NCBI GenBank assembly: GCA_026874595.1
Contig: CM049310.1
Span: 84,605,056 to 84,669,055 of the forward strand
Length of the DNA stretch: 64,000 nucleotides
Direction: 5' to 3'
Source: Sipunculus nudus
Taxonomy: Eukaryota > Annelida > Sipuncula > Golfingiida > Sipunculidae
Shown here: positions 1 through 11,464 of the stretch, in pieces
Layout: every line of letters starts with the position of its first letter
Numbering within the stretch: the stretch's first letter is position 1
Position numbers and translations under genes: made by a program
The notes under the pieces: model-generated
The model's database searches: none
Told to the model about the DNA's origin: nothing
The model's input: the letters and a program-made list of their open reading frames with translations, nothing else

Positions 1-2020
1 TAATTTATGAATATTAATAAAACAAACCTCTTTTAACATATTTGGAGATATTTTGTTGTATGCAAGACCGTGCACTATTCAGCCTACTCCTGGTTTGGAA
101 CTTAAACTGCATTATTTTACCTGTTAATTACACCTGTAATATATAACCATACTGAATATCCTCTCAAATTTGTAAACATGTTTATATTTTATATGGGGCG
201 GTTGATAATGACGTGAACTGACTTTTCCAAAAATAAATGTTATTGTTACTAATATTTTTTACCTTTCTCTATAAAATCAATGAACCTGAATATTATTCAA
301 CGTCTATTGACATATAAATAACAATCAGTGATGAAAATATTAGCTTATTTTAATTCTTATGTGTCACAATTACAGACCTATCTTATTTTATTTTAATGCG
401 CAAGTCAAAATTTTGCTCTTATACACGGGCCAGACTTGCACTTAGCGCAGAATCATACATAGAATCAATTCTGCATAGAAACGACCTGAAGCGAGTGGTA
501 ACAAACAGGATCTGCTCCGAGAACCCTGGCACTAAATAAACATGAAACCATGTAATTCTTATCTTGTTGGTCATTTAACCTTATGATTATGAACACGTCC
601 TAGACTTCGTCAGTGCCAGGATCAATATTAAATTATACTTTATATGCCCAATTTTACTCAGGGCCTTATGGTCTTGGTTGAAAAATTAGTTTCATGAACA
701 CCGTGAGCTTTTTCTGAACAGCGTGACACGTAAGCAGATTCTTACTATGAATATCTGATTGGCTCTCTGGCTACTGGGAGTCGTCACTTAGCCAATCACA
801 GGAACGTAGGCATGGCAAATCACCAGTCAGTCACCAAGGTCTGTCTGGGTGTCAAAATAGAATCTGACATCTCTGGTTGACAAATATGGATAACTAAAAG
901 AACACCGTTTATGCTGAAAGGCGATGAACATTCACATTATATATGAGCAAATGAAAAGGATTTCCTCTCGTTTATGTTTAACCGCTACTTGCTTAATTTT
1001 TCGTGCAATGTGCGCCTATTATTATATCTAATTTCATCAAACCAGCGGGAAAACTTCTGGTTTTGCAGTGTTTTGCCCGCGTGGCGAAATTGTGAAAATC
1101 TTGTGAATTGTTTGGGAACCGAATTGTCTGGTCTTGACACCTCTGGTTAATATGCCACCACGAATATTGCCAAACAATTAATTGTTGATGATAACAACAA
1201 TTAGTGTGATTCTCGGCTAATTTGTCTTTACAGAGATATCGTAACTGCACTTGTGTATCAAGACTATTTTATTCTGTGCCCGTCTGCTGATCAAGTGCAA
1301 CGAGAAACACGAAAACGCATGTGGGAGTGTTTACGCAGAGATTTTTACAGTTGCTTTATCATAATCTAAATAAATAGGTCTCTGAATCAAACGATATTGT
1401 TGGAAAAAGGCCAGTGGACCCAGTTGTGCAAAACCAAAAATTTTTCCCAGGCCGACAATAGGTCCGACTGAATTAGAGATCCTATCAGACCCTCATATAT
1501 CTAGCCGGTCAGGTCCGCAGGACTGACAGATTTCGCATACTCTGGTAATGGTTCACTAGATTCAATACTAAAATCCTGTTTTAGGTGTTCATTTATTTGC
1601 ATACAGCCACTTTCTTACAGTCACATTGGATAATCTAATGTCAGATCATGGGTGGAATTTACCTGCCAATCTAGCGTCATATCGACCCTCTGGCATTACG
1701 ACCAGATTACTAGAGCCAGAGTGTCATGACATCTATGTCTGAGGAACGCATTAATGAAGATGCAAATATTTTCTTCATGGCCTACAGGTAAACTGTCAAT
1801 CAACATAAACCAGACCAATCGTTAGCATTTTTTGTGTACTTTCTAATAATACCAAACATGAGCGAGGAAAGTTCCATTTTAACCCAGCACATTGGTAAAC
1901 CCTTTGGCATGTTTGTTGAATTTATGACCGCATGCATGAAAACAAGCATGGCTCGCACGGGTTACAGGAAGAAGGCAGCTTGGAGGCAATACAGGAAATG
2001 ACCTTGGAGACGGTGTTTCA
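1..2020. other. AT-rich non-coding stretch
   Basis: I see no exon, known repeat end or array here. The only motif that stands out is a pair of CCAAT boxes in opposite orientation, TGATTGGCT at 756-764 and AGCCAATCA at 790-798. They form a perfect 9-bp inverted repeat and lie about 140 bp before a TATATA stretch near 940. No open frame follows that I would defend. Confidence 0.5.
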
Positions 2021-2060
2021 GTTTGGGTTGTGAGCTCACAGTTTGGGTTGTGAGCTCACA
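2021..2060. repeat. Exact 20-bp tandem duplication
   Basis: The 20-mer GTTTGGGTTGTGAGCTCACA occurs twice back to back with no mismatch. It contains the palindrome TGAGCTCA. Perfect identity suggests a recent slippage event. Confidence 0.95.
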
Positions 2061-2720
2061 TGTATACTATTGTGTAGATTCATTATTTTTAGCATAATAT
2101 TGAGATTATGGGCCGTTTACCATGACATGAATGCAAACCTGATGCAAGACCACTGCGATACATTCCTAGATATAACTTTTATTACAACTCGAGTAGGGTT
2201 ACCAGCCCGATTACCCGATTGCCTACTGAGTCGGGTTGTCAAAGCTACTGTCAAGCTAGAAGACTAGATCACAGAGTTCACTGTGGTACAAAATTTGAGT
2301 TATTTGGCGATCCCTCTTATTTCTCGACCCCAAAAAATATTTTGAAAGCATAATTTCTAAAATGACTCTAATTTCTCGACTGCTGACGATGTTTTCTGTC
2401 GACGATGTTAAGGTGAAATGTCTCCGTCTCTCACGGGCAACGCAGTTTGTATCTGACTAGATTCTTATTACACTGGGAATCCACATCAAACTTGCTTCCA
2501 ATAAAATTTATGAAGATACAAAGATGCATTTTTCATAATATATAAACTTGATAAAGCGTTCAAGATCCAAATGGGTGTCCGTGACGAAGCAAACTCGTGT
2601 ACCGTTCCTGGTACGCACGTGCCTCGTGTGCAATTCACGTGGGATCTTCAGCAATAATATTTACCAAATACTGCAAAACTCGCGTAATGGAACAACTGTG
2701 ACACAGGTGGAACTGTCATC

Positions 2721-2774
2721 TTAGTTAAGTTTAAACGACCCCGGTTAGTTTTTGGATGGGTGACCGCGCGTACC
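2721..2774 (+). pseudogene. 5S rRNA-like fragment (internal promoter half)
   Basis: The block AGTTAAG...CCCCGGTTAGTTTTTGGATGGGTGACCGC follows the central part of animal 5S rRNA, from the A-box region to the C box. The C-box core GGATGGGTGACCGC is intact, while the A-box side is diverged. The 5' third and the usual 3' end are missing, so this is not a functional 5S gene. It may be a 5S pseudogene or the head of a 5S-derived SINE. Directly downstream CGCGTACC (2767-2774) and GGTACGCG (2793-2800) can pair. Confidence 0.55.
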
Positions 2775-2800
2775 AAATGGGGCCCGATCGAGGGTACGCG

Positions 2801-4160
2801 AGCTAGGACCATTTCCGGTCATATATATTTTAAAGCGCCTTTACTTTCCTATATTTATTAAGTATTATGCAAATAAAAGTTATCTGATAATAGGCAGTTA
2901 TTTTTTATAAAGTCTTCTTCCAACTTGATGCAGCTGCTTGTCCCTTTTCGGCCCGCCGGTATTGCCGCCTTGCGGGTTAACTTGAAACAACTGGTGGTTA
3001 CATGAGTTGCCGTCTATGTCAAGTGATTGTACCTATACGCGAAGTAGTGATCATTTTGTATATATTTGCGTATAATTCATGTGACAGCTGGAAGCCCGTT
3101 TGTAGAAAATACTGTTAAGATAACAAAACAAACTTATATACGACCAAATTATCACCCAATTCATATGACCGCTCAAGTGTCAGAGCGGCTCGATCTGCGT
3201 CTCTACGGAAGGTTATCAAACCGCATGCCTCTAATATCTCGACCACCGCAAATTCTGCATGAAGATAATTTTCAAATATCCTCCATTATCTCGACCTCTG
3301 AGAAAATTAATTATTTTTAAGTGGTCGCCAAATTAGAATAAATACGGTATTACCATGTGACTGATGTTTCCCTTTAGTTAAATCACACTGAACTGATAAC
3401 ATTTCTAAAAAAAGATTACAATATTAATTCTACAAAGACAAAGCCAGAGGTCAGTCACTAAGTTGAAAGCACACAGCTCTTTGAGACTTAGTCAATAATG
3501 GGTCAATCAGTAATGCATACAAGGCTCAATGTAAAGAGCAATGACAGACGAAGACCTATCAATAAGATATGATTACTTCTCGTCAGCTGAGCCAACAGAC
3601 AGACAATACCCGTAGGCCCCACAGATGATTTGCAATTTTGTTTCCTGGATTTAAGTATCCACATATAAGGGATGGGAAATGATCCTGAAGTCACTGAACA
3701 GTTGCAGACTTTCAGCAGACATCAGTCAATATCACCTCCACATGCCATTAACTGAATAGAAACCTAGGATCTTCAGCTTGTTAATTAGCTATGTTGTCTG
3801 TCTGAAAACAATAAACTACCAATGTCTATACAAGAAACATTATAAAAACTGTGCAATTAAATAACAGAACTAAAAAAGAATTGATATCTATGAAATTTGA
3901 AAAAGATCCTGCAATATTCATGCCACTGAAACATGCATGTCTGCTGCAAGCTCTCAGAATCTTGAGATAATCTAGAAGACAGATATTTCTGCAGCTATTT
4001 CTACACAAGCCTCCAAATAGTGTATAAAATTTAACAAGGTTAAAACAAAGATCATTCACTCATTGCAGACCACATGATGTATGTTGAAATTTTTTCTTTT
4101 AATAAAGTTTTTTGTTGGAGGTAACTGCCCCAATTTTTTAATGCTAGCTTAACTTGGTTT
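2801..4160. other. Non-coding stretch, nothing recognised
   Basis: AT-rich sequence without splice-flanked open frames or repeats that recur elsewhere in the window. The short open frames at 3,066-3,320 (plus) and 3,826-4,059 (minus) have no recognisable domain and no splice context. Confidence 0.4.
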
Positions 4161-4487
4161 ATTTACATCTGCAAATTTCCATTCTGGTTTCAGACTATGT
4201 GACAGGGCAGCACATGGTTCCTCTCATTTTATATCCTGGTGTTAACCATGCCCAGTGACTACTGCACCTGCAGGCTCTGGGTGTATTATGGGTCATACCA
4301 CCGAGGAAACCCTATAAGGTGATCTCAATTTTGAGTTAAATATGGCCAAGGAGCACAACCTTCCCAGAAAGCTTGAAGAGCGCTCATCCTTGGTGGGACC
4401 GATGAGAAAATCTCTCCGCCTCAGCTGAGATTCAGACTCACGACCTCCCAGCTCCGAGTCCTGTTCTCTACCCCTAGACCACAGAAG
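4161..4487 (-). mobile_element. tRNA-derived SINE, copy S1
   Basis: Read on the minus strand, the head has a Pol III A-box-like TGGTCTAGGGG and, about 40 nt later, a B-box-like GAGTCTGAATC, the spacing seen in tRNA-derived SINEs. The body shares several blocks with the copy at 54,679-54,995, including CCTGCAGGTGCAGTAG, GGATATAAAAT and a distal GCAGATGTAAATA. Length is about 330 bp. The head side (high coordinates) runs into a 109-bp tandem array that repeats the A-box end. Confidence 0.65.
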
Positions 4488-4787
4488 CTGGGTCCTGATG
4501 TTGCAAGTTATATACCTCATATACCAGTATTTTTTCATCTTTTTTTTTTCTGTTTGAATCTGAAGAGTAGGACTCTCTGCCCCTAGACCACAGAAGCTGG
4601 GTCCTGATGTTGCAAGTTATATACCTCATATACCGGTATTTTTTCATCTTTTTTTTTTCTGTTTGAATCTGAAGAGTAGGACTCTCTACCCCTAGACCAC
4701 AGAAGCTGGGTCCTGATGTTGCAAGTTATATACCTCATATACCAGTATTTTTTCATCTTTTTTTTTTCTGTTTGAATCTGAAGAGTA
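4471..4787. repeat. 109-bp tandem repeat, about 2.9 copies
   Basis: The anchor CCCCTAGACCACAGAAG recurs at 4471, 4580 and 4689, giving an exact period of 109 bp. Each unit holds the outer A-box end of SINE S1 plus a T-rich tract, so the array is an expansion of the SINE head with its flank. Copies differ by only a few bases. Confidence 0.9.
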
Positions 4788-4849
4788 TCTCTGTTGAAAA
4801 AGATGTGAAGGTTATTAAAGATTACAATGCAAGATCCCCTAAAATAACA

Positions 4850-5345
4850 AGAGCACCCCAAGTGGTGCATAATATACCTGTTGCATATTTTGTAACCTCT
4901 GAACCCTTTAAATATGTGTGAATTTGCTGAATATGTAATCCAGGCGAGAAACTGTATTGGTTAATACTCATCATGAGTTATTTGAAATGCATCAGATTTC
5001 TGGTATGTCAGGGTGATGTCACAAAAGTGTGGTGACCTTTGACCATTTTAAATATGCTTGGATTTTGCTGGAAAGCAAACCTAGGGAGATATTCCATTGA
5101 TTAACATTTCTGTTGAGTTCCATTAAAATACATCATATTCCTTGTAAATTTTCGCGGCAATACCACAAAGTAGCCTAGTGACCTCTGACCTTACTAAATA
5201 TGTGTGGATTTTGCCCATTATAAAAAATCAGGCAAGATTATCTATTGGTAAGAAGTTTCATGAAAACCTATCAAAACCCGGTAAGTTATTGGGGCGACAC
5301 TTAAAGTTAACAGAAGGACGATGTATGGACAACCGCACGGTGTGT
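4850..5345 (+). repeat. Family M dispersed repeat, copy 1
   Basis: Diverged units of about 150-170 bp share a block beginning CACAAAGTAGCCTAGTGACC, then TCTGACC and TAAATATGTGTGGATTTTG. The same block occurs at 63,590-63,920 and, amplified as a 48-bp array, at 36.7-37.3 kb. The right end has a short ACGG-like stretch (GAAGGACGATGTATGGAC), as at the other copies. No coding potential. Confidence 0.6.
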
Positions 5346-5617
5346 ATTCAGTATAAGTCCTATCATACACAATCGTATAAAAATATGCAAAGCTTCAACC
5401 GCAATCACATTCACTAAATATCCCACAGAAGATGACAACTACTAATAATGATGAGTTTTGAGAACAATATCAATTAATTAAATAATTTTAAGTAGTAAGG
5501 CCTCACTAATTCCAACAAATTTATATTCTTCTCCCGGCTTAAAACATATTTGTGCCAGCCTCTAGTACTAAAAACTGACCATCACACTTTCATTTAGTTG
5601 AATAACAATAATAATAA
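5346..5617. other. Non-repeat spacer
   Basis: AT-rich spacer between the family M repeat and the left end of composite element D1. Nothing recognised. Confidence 0.4.
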
Positions 5618-5764
5618 CAAGGCCTACAGGCCTAATGCGAACCTGTGCAAAGTTTGGGAGTATGAATGGAGGTTTATTTAAGTCCTGCATATCTACCTTA
5701 GTCATTATGATTTCAGCAAAATGGACATTTCAGACCTGCAAGTTTCAGACTAGGACATTTAAAA

Positions 5765-8122
5765 CTAGAATATGGGTAGTCGACAAGCGACTATGTGTAT
5801 CCACAGTAATCAGAGTGGGACGGGTGAAGATTAAGAGGCAAGGGGAATAGAGTAAGGTGTGTTGCATATGAGCAAGGATGTCTGCAGCGTAAACGTAAAT
5901 GTAGGTGGTGCCAACTGTCATAAAAACGAGAAAATTGTCCAGGATGTATAAACCTGCAAAATTTCAGGTGGATAAGTCAAACCACTGCTGAGATATGAGT
6001 GATTTTATCCCAAGGCAGATGAATAGATTGACGCTGTGCATAAGTGGTTGCAGGTGGCGCCACCAGTTTTGCCTATGATGAAGAGCTATGTGAGATCTAT
6101 ACACCTGCAAAATTTTGGCCCAATCGGTCAAACAGTTCATGAGATATGAGCTTGGCTGTCTGCAGGGACGTGAATGTAGGTGGCGCCACCTGTCATAAAA
6201 TCGAGAAAGCTGTCCAGGATGTATAAACCTGCAAAATTTCAGGTGGATAAGTCAAACCACTGCTGAGATATGAGTGATTTTATCCCAAGATAGATGAAAA
6301 GATGGACGCTGTGCATAAGTGGTTGCAGGTGGCACCACCAGTTTCGCCTATGATGAAGAGCTATGTGAGATCTATACACATGCAAAATTTTGGCCCAATC
6401 AGTCAAACGGTTCCTGAGATATATGCTTGGATGTCTGCAGAGTGAATGTGAATGTAGGTGGCACCACCTGTCATAAAATCAAGAAAGCTGTCCAGGATGT
6501 ATAAACCTGCAAAATTTCAGGTGGATAAGTCAAACCACTGCTGAGATATGAGTGATTTTATCCCAAGGTAGATGAAAAGATGGATGCTGTGCAAAAATGG
6601 TTGCAGGTGGCACCACCAGTTTTGCCAATAATGAAGAGCTATGTGATATTTTTACACATGCAAAATTTTGGCCCAATCGGTCAAACAGTTCATGAGATAT
6701 GAGCTTGAAAGTCTGAAGAGTAAACGTGAATGAAGGTGGCACCACCAGTCAAAATCGAGAAAGCTGTCCAGGATGTATAAACCTGCAAAATTTCAGGTGG
6801 ATAAGTCAAAAAACTGCTGAGATATGAGTGATTTAATCCCAAGGCAGATGAACAGATGGACGCTGTGCATAAGTGGTTGCAGGTGGCGCCACCAGTTTTG
6901 CCAATGATGAAGAGCTATGTGAGATCTATACACACCATGGTGCACCATTTTTAGTGTATGTTATAAAGCTATCAAAGGGCTACATTTGTGCAAAATTTTT
7001 AGCCTGATCAGTCAAACAGTTCCTGAGATATGCAGGTTTATGTGTGGAAACAGACGCACATATTGACGCTGGGCAGCGAGGAAAGGTCAGAGGTCAACCA
7101 AAAATGACGGTGCAGCAGTTCACATGTGACCTGATGATAAACCCAATTTGCTTAAAATGCAAACCAAGTTTTTTCAAACAGCTGAAAGATATAGTTCCAA
7201 TAATCTGGGAATTCTGCATCTGAACATTGTGTCTAGACGTCTAGACGCCGTGTCTAGACATCTAGACCCATTGTGATTTTAGTCTAGAAATGAGTGATTT
7301 TAGGCCACGGCAGACCAACAGACAGACGCTGTGCAAAATGTGCAAAAATGGTTGAAGGTGGCCCCTCCAGTTTTGTGTATGATAAAGACCTATGTGAGAT
7401 CTATATGCAAAATTTTGGCCCAATCGTTCAAACGGTTCCTGAGATATGAGCTTGGATGTCTGCAGCATAAACTAGAATAAAGGTGGCGCCACCTGTCATA
7501 AAATCAAGAAAGCTATCCAGGATGTATAAAACTGCAAAATTTTAGGCAGATATGTCAAACCACTGCCAAGATGTGAGTGACTTTATTGCAAGGCAGACAA
7601 ACAGACAGACGCTGTGCAAAAATGGTTGCAGGTGGTGCCACCAGTTTTGTGTATGATAAAGAGCTATGTTAGATCTATACACATGCAAAATTTTGGCCCG
7701 ATCGGTCAAACGGTTCCCGAGATATGAGCTTGGATGTCATCAGCGTGAACGTGAATGTAGGTGGTGCCACCTGTCATAAAATCAAGAAAGCTATCCAGGA
7801 TGTATAAAACTGCAAAATTTTAGGCAGATATGTCAAACCACTGCCGAGATATGAGTGACATTATTGCACGGCAGACAAACAGACAAACGCTGTGCAAAAA
7901 TGGTTGCAGGTGGCGCCACCATTTTTTGTGTATGTTATAGAGCTATCCAAGGGCTACATTAGTATAAATTTTATTTCCTGATCAGTCAAACGGTTCCCGA
8001 GATATGAGCTTGGAAAGCTGATAAAATCAAGTCCCAGAGGAGCTCTCTGGAAACGAACGCGGCAACGGCAGAGGAACCCGGTCAAAAACATAGTATCCAC
8101 AAAACTTTGTTTTGGCGGGTAC
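5765..8122 (-). mobile_element. Family A element A1 (Helitron-like, non-autonomous)
   Basis: The left end is CTAG followed by the hairpin GTAGTCG/CGACTAC. The right end is a hairpin with outer arms GTATCCAC/GGGTAC (diverged here) before AAAAA. Internal cores of about 280 bp each hold two palindromes of the GGTGGCGCCACC type (exact at 6052, 6179, 6881, 7482, 7909; variants between). Each palindrome is followed after 86-88 bp by GAGATAT. A run of TCTAGA palindromes lies at 7,228-7,268. Translated fragments look protein-like but belong to the tandem unit. No Rep or helicase coding sequence is present. Confidence 0.7.
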
Positions 8123-10947
8123 AAAAATACAGGTGGCTCCACCAGTCTGCAGAAACTAATAAAAACACTTACAAACATCAATATCCATGCAAAGAATCAT
8201 GATGATCTCCCCATTAGTTGTTCAGATACTTCAGCTTTTGTATCAAATTGTCCATTATTCTGAGGGATACTTCGGAGTCCTATAGCTTGAAGGATATGGG
8301 TAACAGAGACCTAATTTTAAGTTTCCACAGGCACTTTTCATGGGCCTTCTTGCATGACAAGAATGAAGATTCTAGGTCCAGTTGTTGCGATTTGTACCCT
8401 GTTGACAGATAACCACATCTTTAAAGGTATCAAAAAAAGAGAAAAAAATATCGTAAAAATTTGAAAAAAAATAGAGGTGGCACACCCAGTCTGCAGAAAC
8501 TGATGGAACAGGTCATGATCAATATGTATGCCAAAAATGAAGACCATCAGGGATGTAGTTATTGAGATATTGAAGTTTTTGTATGAAATTTTTTACTATT
8601 CTGGGGGGTACTTTGGGGCCCGATAGCTCAAAGGATATGGGTAACAGAGACCTAATTTCTGGTTTCCAAGGAGATTTTTCATGGACCTCTCAGTGTGTCA
8701 AGAATTAAGATTCTAAGTCCAGTCTTTATGATTTGTGCCTTGTTAACAGATGTTCACATTTTTAAAGGTCTCAAAAATAGAGAAAAAAATTTGTAAAAAA
8801 TCGAAAAATACAGGTGGCACCACCAGTCTGCAGGAAGTGATGTAACATCTCATGATCAATATGTATGCCAAAAATCATGACCATCAGTCAAGTAGTTAAT
8901 GAGATATTGAAGTTATTGTATGAAATTTTTGACTTTTCTGGGGGGTACTTTGGGGCCACATAGCTCGAAGGATATGGGTAACAGAGACCTAATTTCTGGT
9001 TTCCAAGGAGATTTTTTATGGACCTCTCAGAATCCCAAGTTACAAGGTTCTAGGTCCAGCGGTTACGATTTGTGCCTGGTTAACGGACGGACAGATGGAC
9101 AGACAGACAGACGGACGACGGACAAAGAGTGATCGCTATAGCTCAGATGACTTTCAGTCAGCTGAGCTAAAAATTGTAAAAAAATCGAAAAATACAGGTG
9201 GCGCCACCAGTCTGCAGGAACTTATGGAACATCTCATGATCAATATGTATGCCAAAAATCATGACCATCAGTGTTGTAATTATTGAGATATTGAAGTTTT
9301 TGTATGAAATTTTTTACTATTCTGGGGGGGGGTACTTTGGGGCCCCATAGCTCGAAGGATATGGGTAACAGAGACCTAATTTCTGGTTTCCAAGGAGATT
9401 TTTCATGGACCTCTCAGTGTATCAAGAATTAAGATTCTAGGTCTAGGCTTTACGATTTGTGCCTTGTTAACAGATGTTCACATTTTTAAAGGTCTCAAAA
9501 ATAGAGAAAAAAAATTTGTAAAAAATCGAAAAATACAGGTGGCGCCACCAGTCTGCTGGAAGTGATGGAACATCTCATGATCAATATGTATGCCAAAAAT
9601 CATGACCATCAGTCAAGTAGTTAATGAGATATTGAAGTTTTTGTATGAAATTTTTTACTATTCTGGGGGGTACTTTGGGGCCCGATAGCTCAAAGGATAT
9701 GGGTAACAGAGACCTAATTTCTGGTTTCCAAGGAGATTTTTCATGGACCTCTCAGTGTGTCAAGAATTAAGATTCTAAGTCCAGTCTTTATGATTTGTGC
9801 CTTGTTAACAGATGTTCACATTTTTAAAGGTCTCAAAAATAGAGAAAAAAATTTGTAAAAAATCGAAAAATACAGGTGGCACCACCAGTCTGCAGGAAGT
9901 GATGTAACATCTCATGATCAATATGTATGCCAAAAATCATGACCATCAGTCAAGTAGTTAATGAGATATTGAAGTTATTGTATGAAATTTTTTACTTTTC
10001 TGGGGGGTACTTTGGGGCCACATAGCTCGAAGGATATGGGTAACAGAGACCTAATTTCTGGTTTCCAAGGAGATTTTTTATGGACCTCTCAGAATCCCAA
10101 GTTACAAGGTTCTAGGTCCAGCGGTTACGATTTGTGCCTGGTTAACGGACGGACAGACGGACAGACAGACAGACAGACAGACGGACGACGGACAAAGAGT
10201 GATCGCTATAGCTCAGATGACTTTCAGTCAGCTGAGCTAAAAATTGTAAAAAAATCGAAAAATACAGGTGGCGCCACCAGTCTGCAGGAACTTATGGAAC
10301 ATCTCATGATCAATATGTATGCCAAAAATCATGACCATCAGTGTTGTAATTATTGAGATATTGAAGTTTTTGTATGAAATTTTTTACTATTCTGGGGGGG
10401 GTACTTTGGGGCCCCATAGCTCGAAGGATATGGGTAACAGAGACCTAATTTCTGGTTTCCAAGGAGATTTTTCATGGACCTCTCAGTGTATCAAGAATTA
10501 AGATTCTAGGTCTAGGCTTTACGATTTGTGCCTTGTTAACAGATGTTCACATTTTTAAAGGTCTCAAAAATAGAGAAAAAAAATTTGTAAAAAATCGAAA
10601 AATACAGGTGGCGCCACCAGTCTGCTGGAAGTGATGGAACATCTCATGATCAATATGTATGCCAAAAATCATGACCATCAGTCAAGTAGTTAATGAGATA
10701 TTGAAGTTTTTGTATGAAATTTTTGACTTTTCTGGGGGGTACTTTGGGGCCCCATAGCTCAAAGGATATGGGTAACAGAGACCTAATTTCTGGTTTCCAA
10801 GGAGATTTTTCATGGACCTCTCAGAATCCCAAGTTACAAGGTTCTAGGTTCAGCGGTTACGATTTGTGCCTGGTTAACTGACGGACAGACGGACGACGGA
10901 CAAAGAGTAATCGCTATAGCTCAGATGACTTTCAGTCAGCTGAGCTA
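8123..10947 (-). mobile_element. Family C tandem core array with tails (C1)
   Basis: Tandem units of about 340-356 bp each begin with a GGTGGCGCCACC-type palindrome and CAGTCTGCAG, then GAGATATTGAAG at +88, a G-run (GGGGGGTACTTTGGGGCC), GGATATGGGTAACAGAGACC and an A-rich linker. Three copies of the family tail occur, ending at 9169, 10240 and 10947. Each is an (ACGG/ACAG)n tract, then CAAAGAGT, then a hairpin with outer arms TAGCTCAG/CTGAGCTA and inner arms TGACT/AGTCA. No family C left end is present here. The junction with A1 is the same as at 56,270. Confidence 0.75.
8575..10711. repeat. 1,068-bp higher-order tandem duplication inside C1
   Basis: 8,575-9,642 and 9,643-10,711 are nearly identical, including an internal tail hairpin and the ACGG tract. 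They differ mainly by the lengths of the ACAG microsatellite and a G-run. Each copy spans three family C monomers, so the array grew by a trimer and not by single units. The near-identity indicates a recent event. Confidence 0.85.
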
Positions 10948-11464
10948 AAAAACACATCAATGTAGGTGGCGCCACCAATACCTCAAAATCAGATATGACA
11001 TATGTGACAAACATTGGTATAAAATTTGGTGATTATAGCTCTACCCGTTTCTGAATTTTGATTTTAGTGTGCTTTTTCGGACAGATTACTAAGTTCAACC
11101 TCCTGTAACTCGGCCAAAAATCTGCGAACTGGAACCATTCGAACAAACTTGAGAGAGATTGTTCAAGGGATCATTTCTGTGAAATATTGGACAATTTGGC
11201 TGGACAGTTTCAGAGAAGATATTTTTTTTAAAAGTTTTTAAGCTTTTTCTCTATAAAATCTAATTTAATGCAGATACCCAATAATAAGCTCTAGGGCACC
11301 AAGTTTCACATGTGACTAATTCTTACATGTAATTTGGAGCTGCTAGCTCCGACAGTTTCTGACTTACAGCCATGGGCGGCGGAAAGCCAGCCCTGGATGG
11401 CGGAGGGCGGACAGTGACGATGACGGACGATGCTGCGCCATCGCATAAGCTCACAGGTTCACTA
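10948..11464 (-). mobile_element. Family D core and right end (part of D1)
   Basis: A single core with the exact palindrome at 10,965 and GAATTTT (GAGATTTT in D2) at 11,053, an 88-bp spacing. It continues through CTGTAACTCGGCCAAAAATC and CATGTGAC blocks to a GGACGG-rich tract and the D tail. It matches 52,665-53,177 almost throughout. An (ATA)n run follows directly. Confidence 0.75.

Larger units (their letters stand above)
5618..11464 (-). mobile_element. Family D element D1 (composite, contains A1 and a C array)
   Basis: The left end starts CAAGGCCTACAGGCCTAATG, a hairpin made of two AGGCCT arms, then ATGCGAACCTGTGC. The right end carries GCATAAGCTCACAGGTTCGC with one change (GGTTCAC). GCGAACCTGTG and CACAGGTTCGC are the subterminal inverted repeat of this family, also seen at D2 (51,018-53,177). 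On the minus strand the left end reads hairpin-CTTG-TT, like a Helitron 3' end. Inside lie A1, a C-type array with its tail, and the D core. Strand is given as Helitron 5'-to-3' orientation. Confidence 0.6.

Noticed and set aside
7200-7275. Run of TCTAGA palindromes as a possible attachment site
   Set aside because: The same stretch occurs in A2 at about 52,340-52,374, so it belongs to family A and is not a separate site.
8920-10501. Plus-strand frames of 60-124 codons that look like repeated proteins (MKFFTFLGGTLGPHSSKDMG...)
   Set aside because: They are translations of family C monomers. Frames break between copies by indels, no splice sites flank them, and the same DNA is clearly a non-coding tandem repeat.
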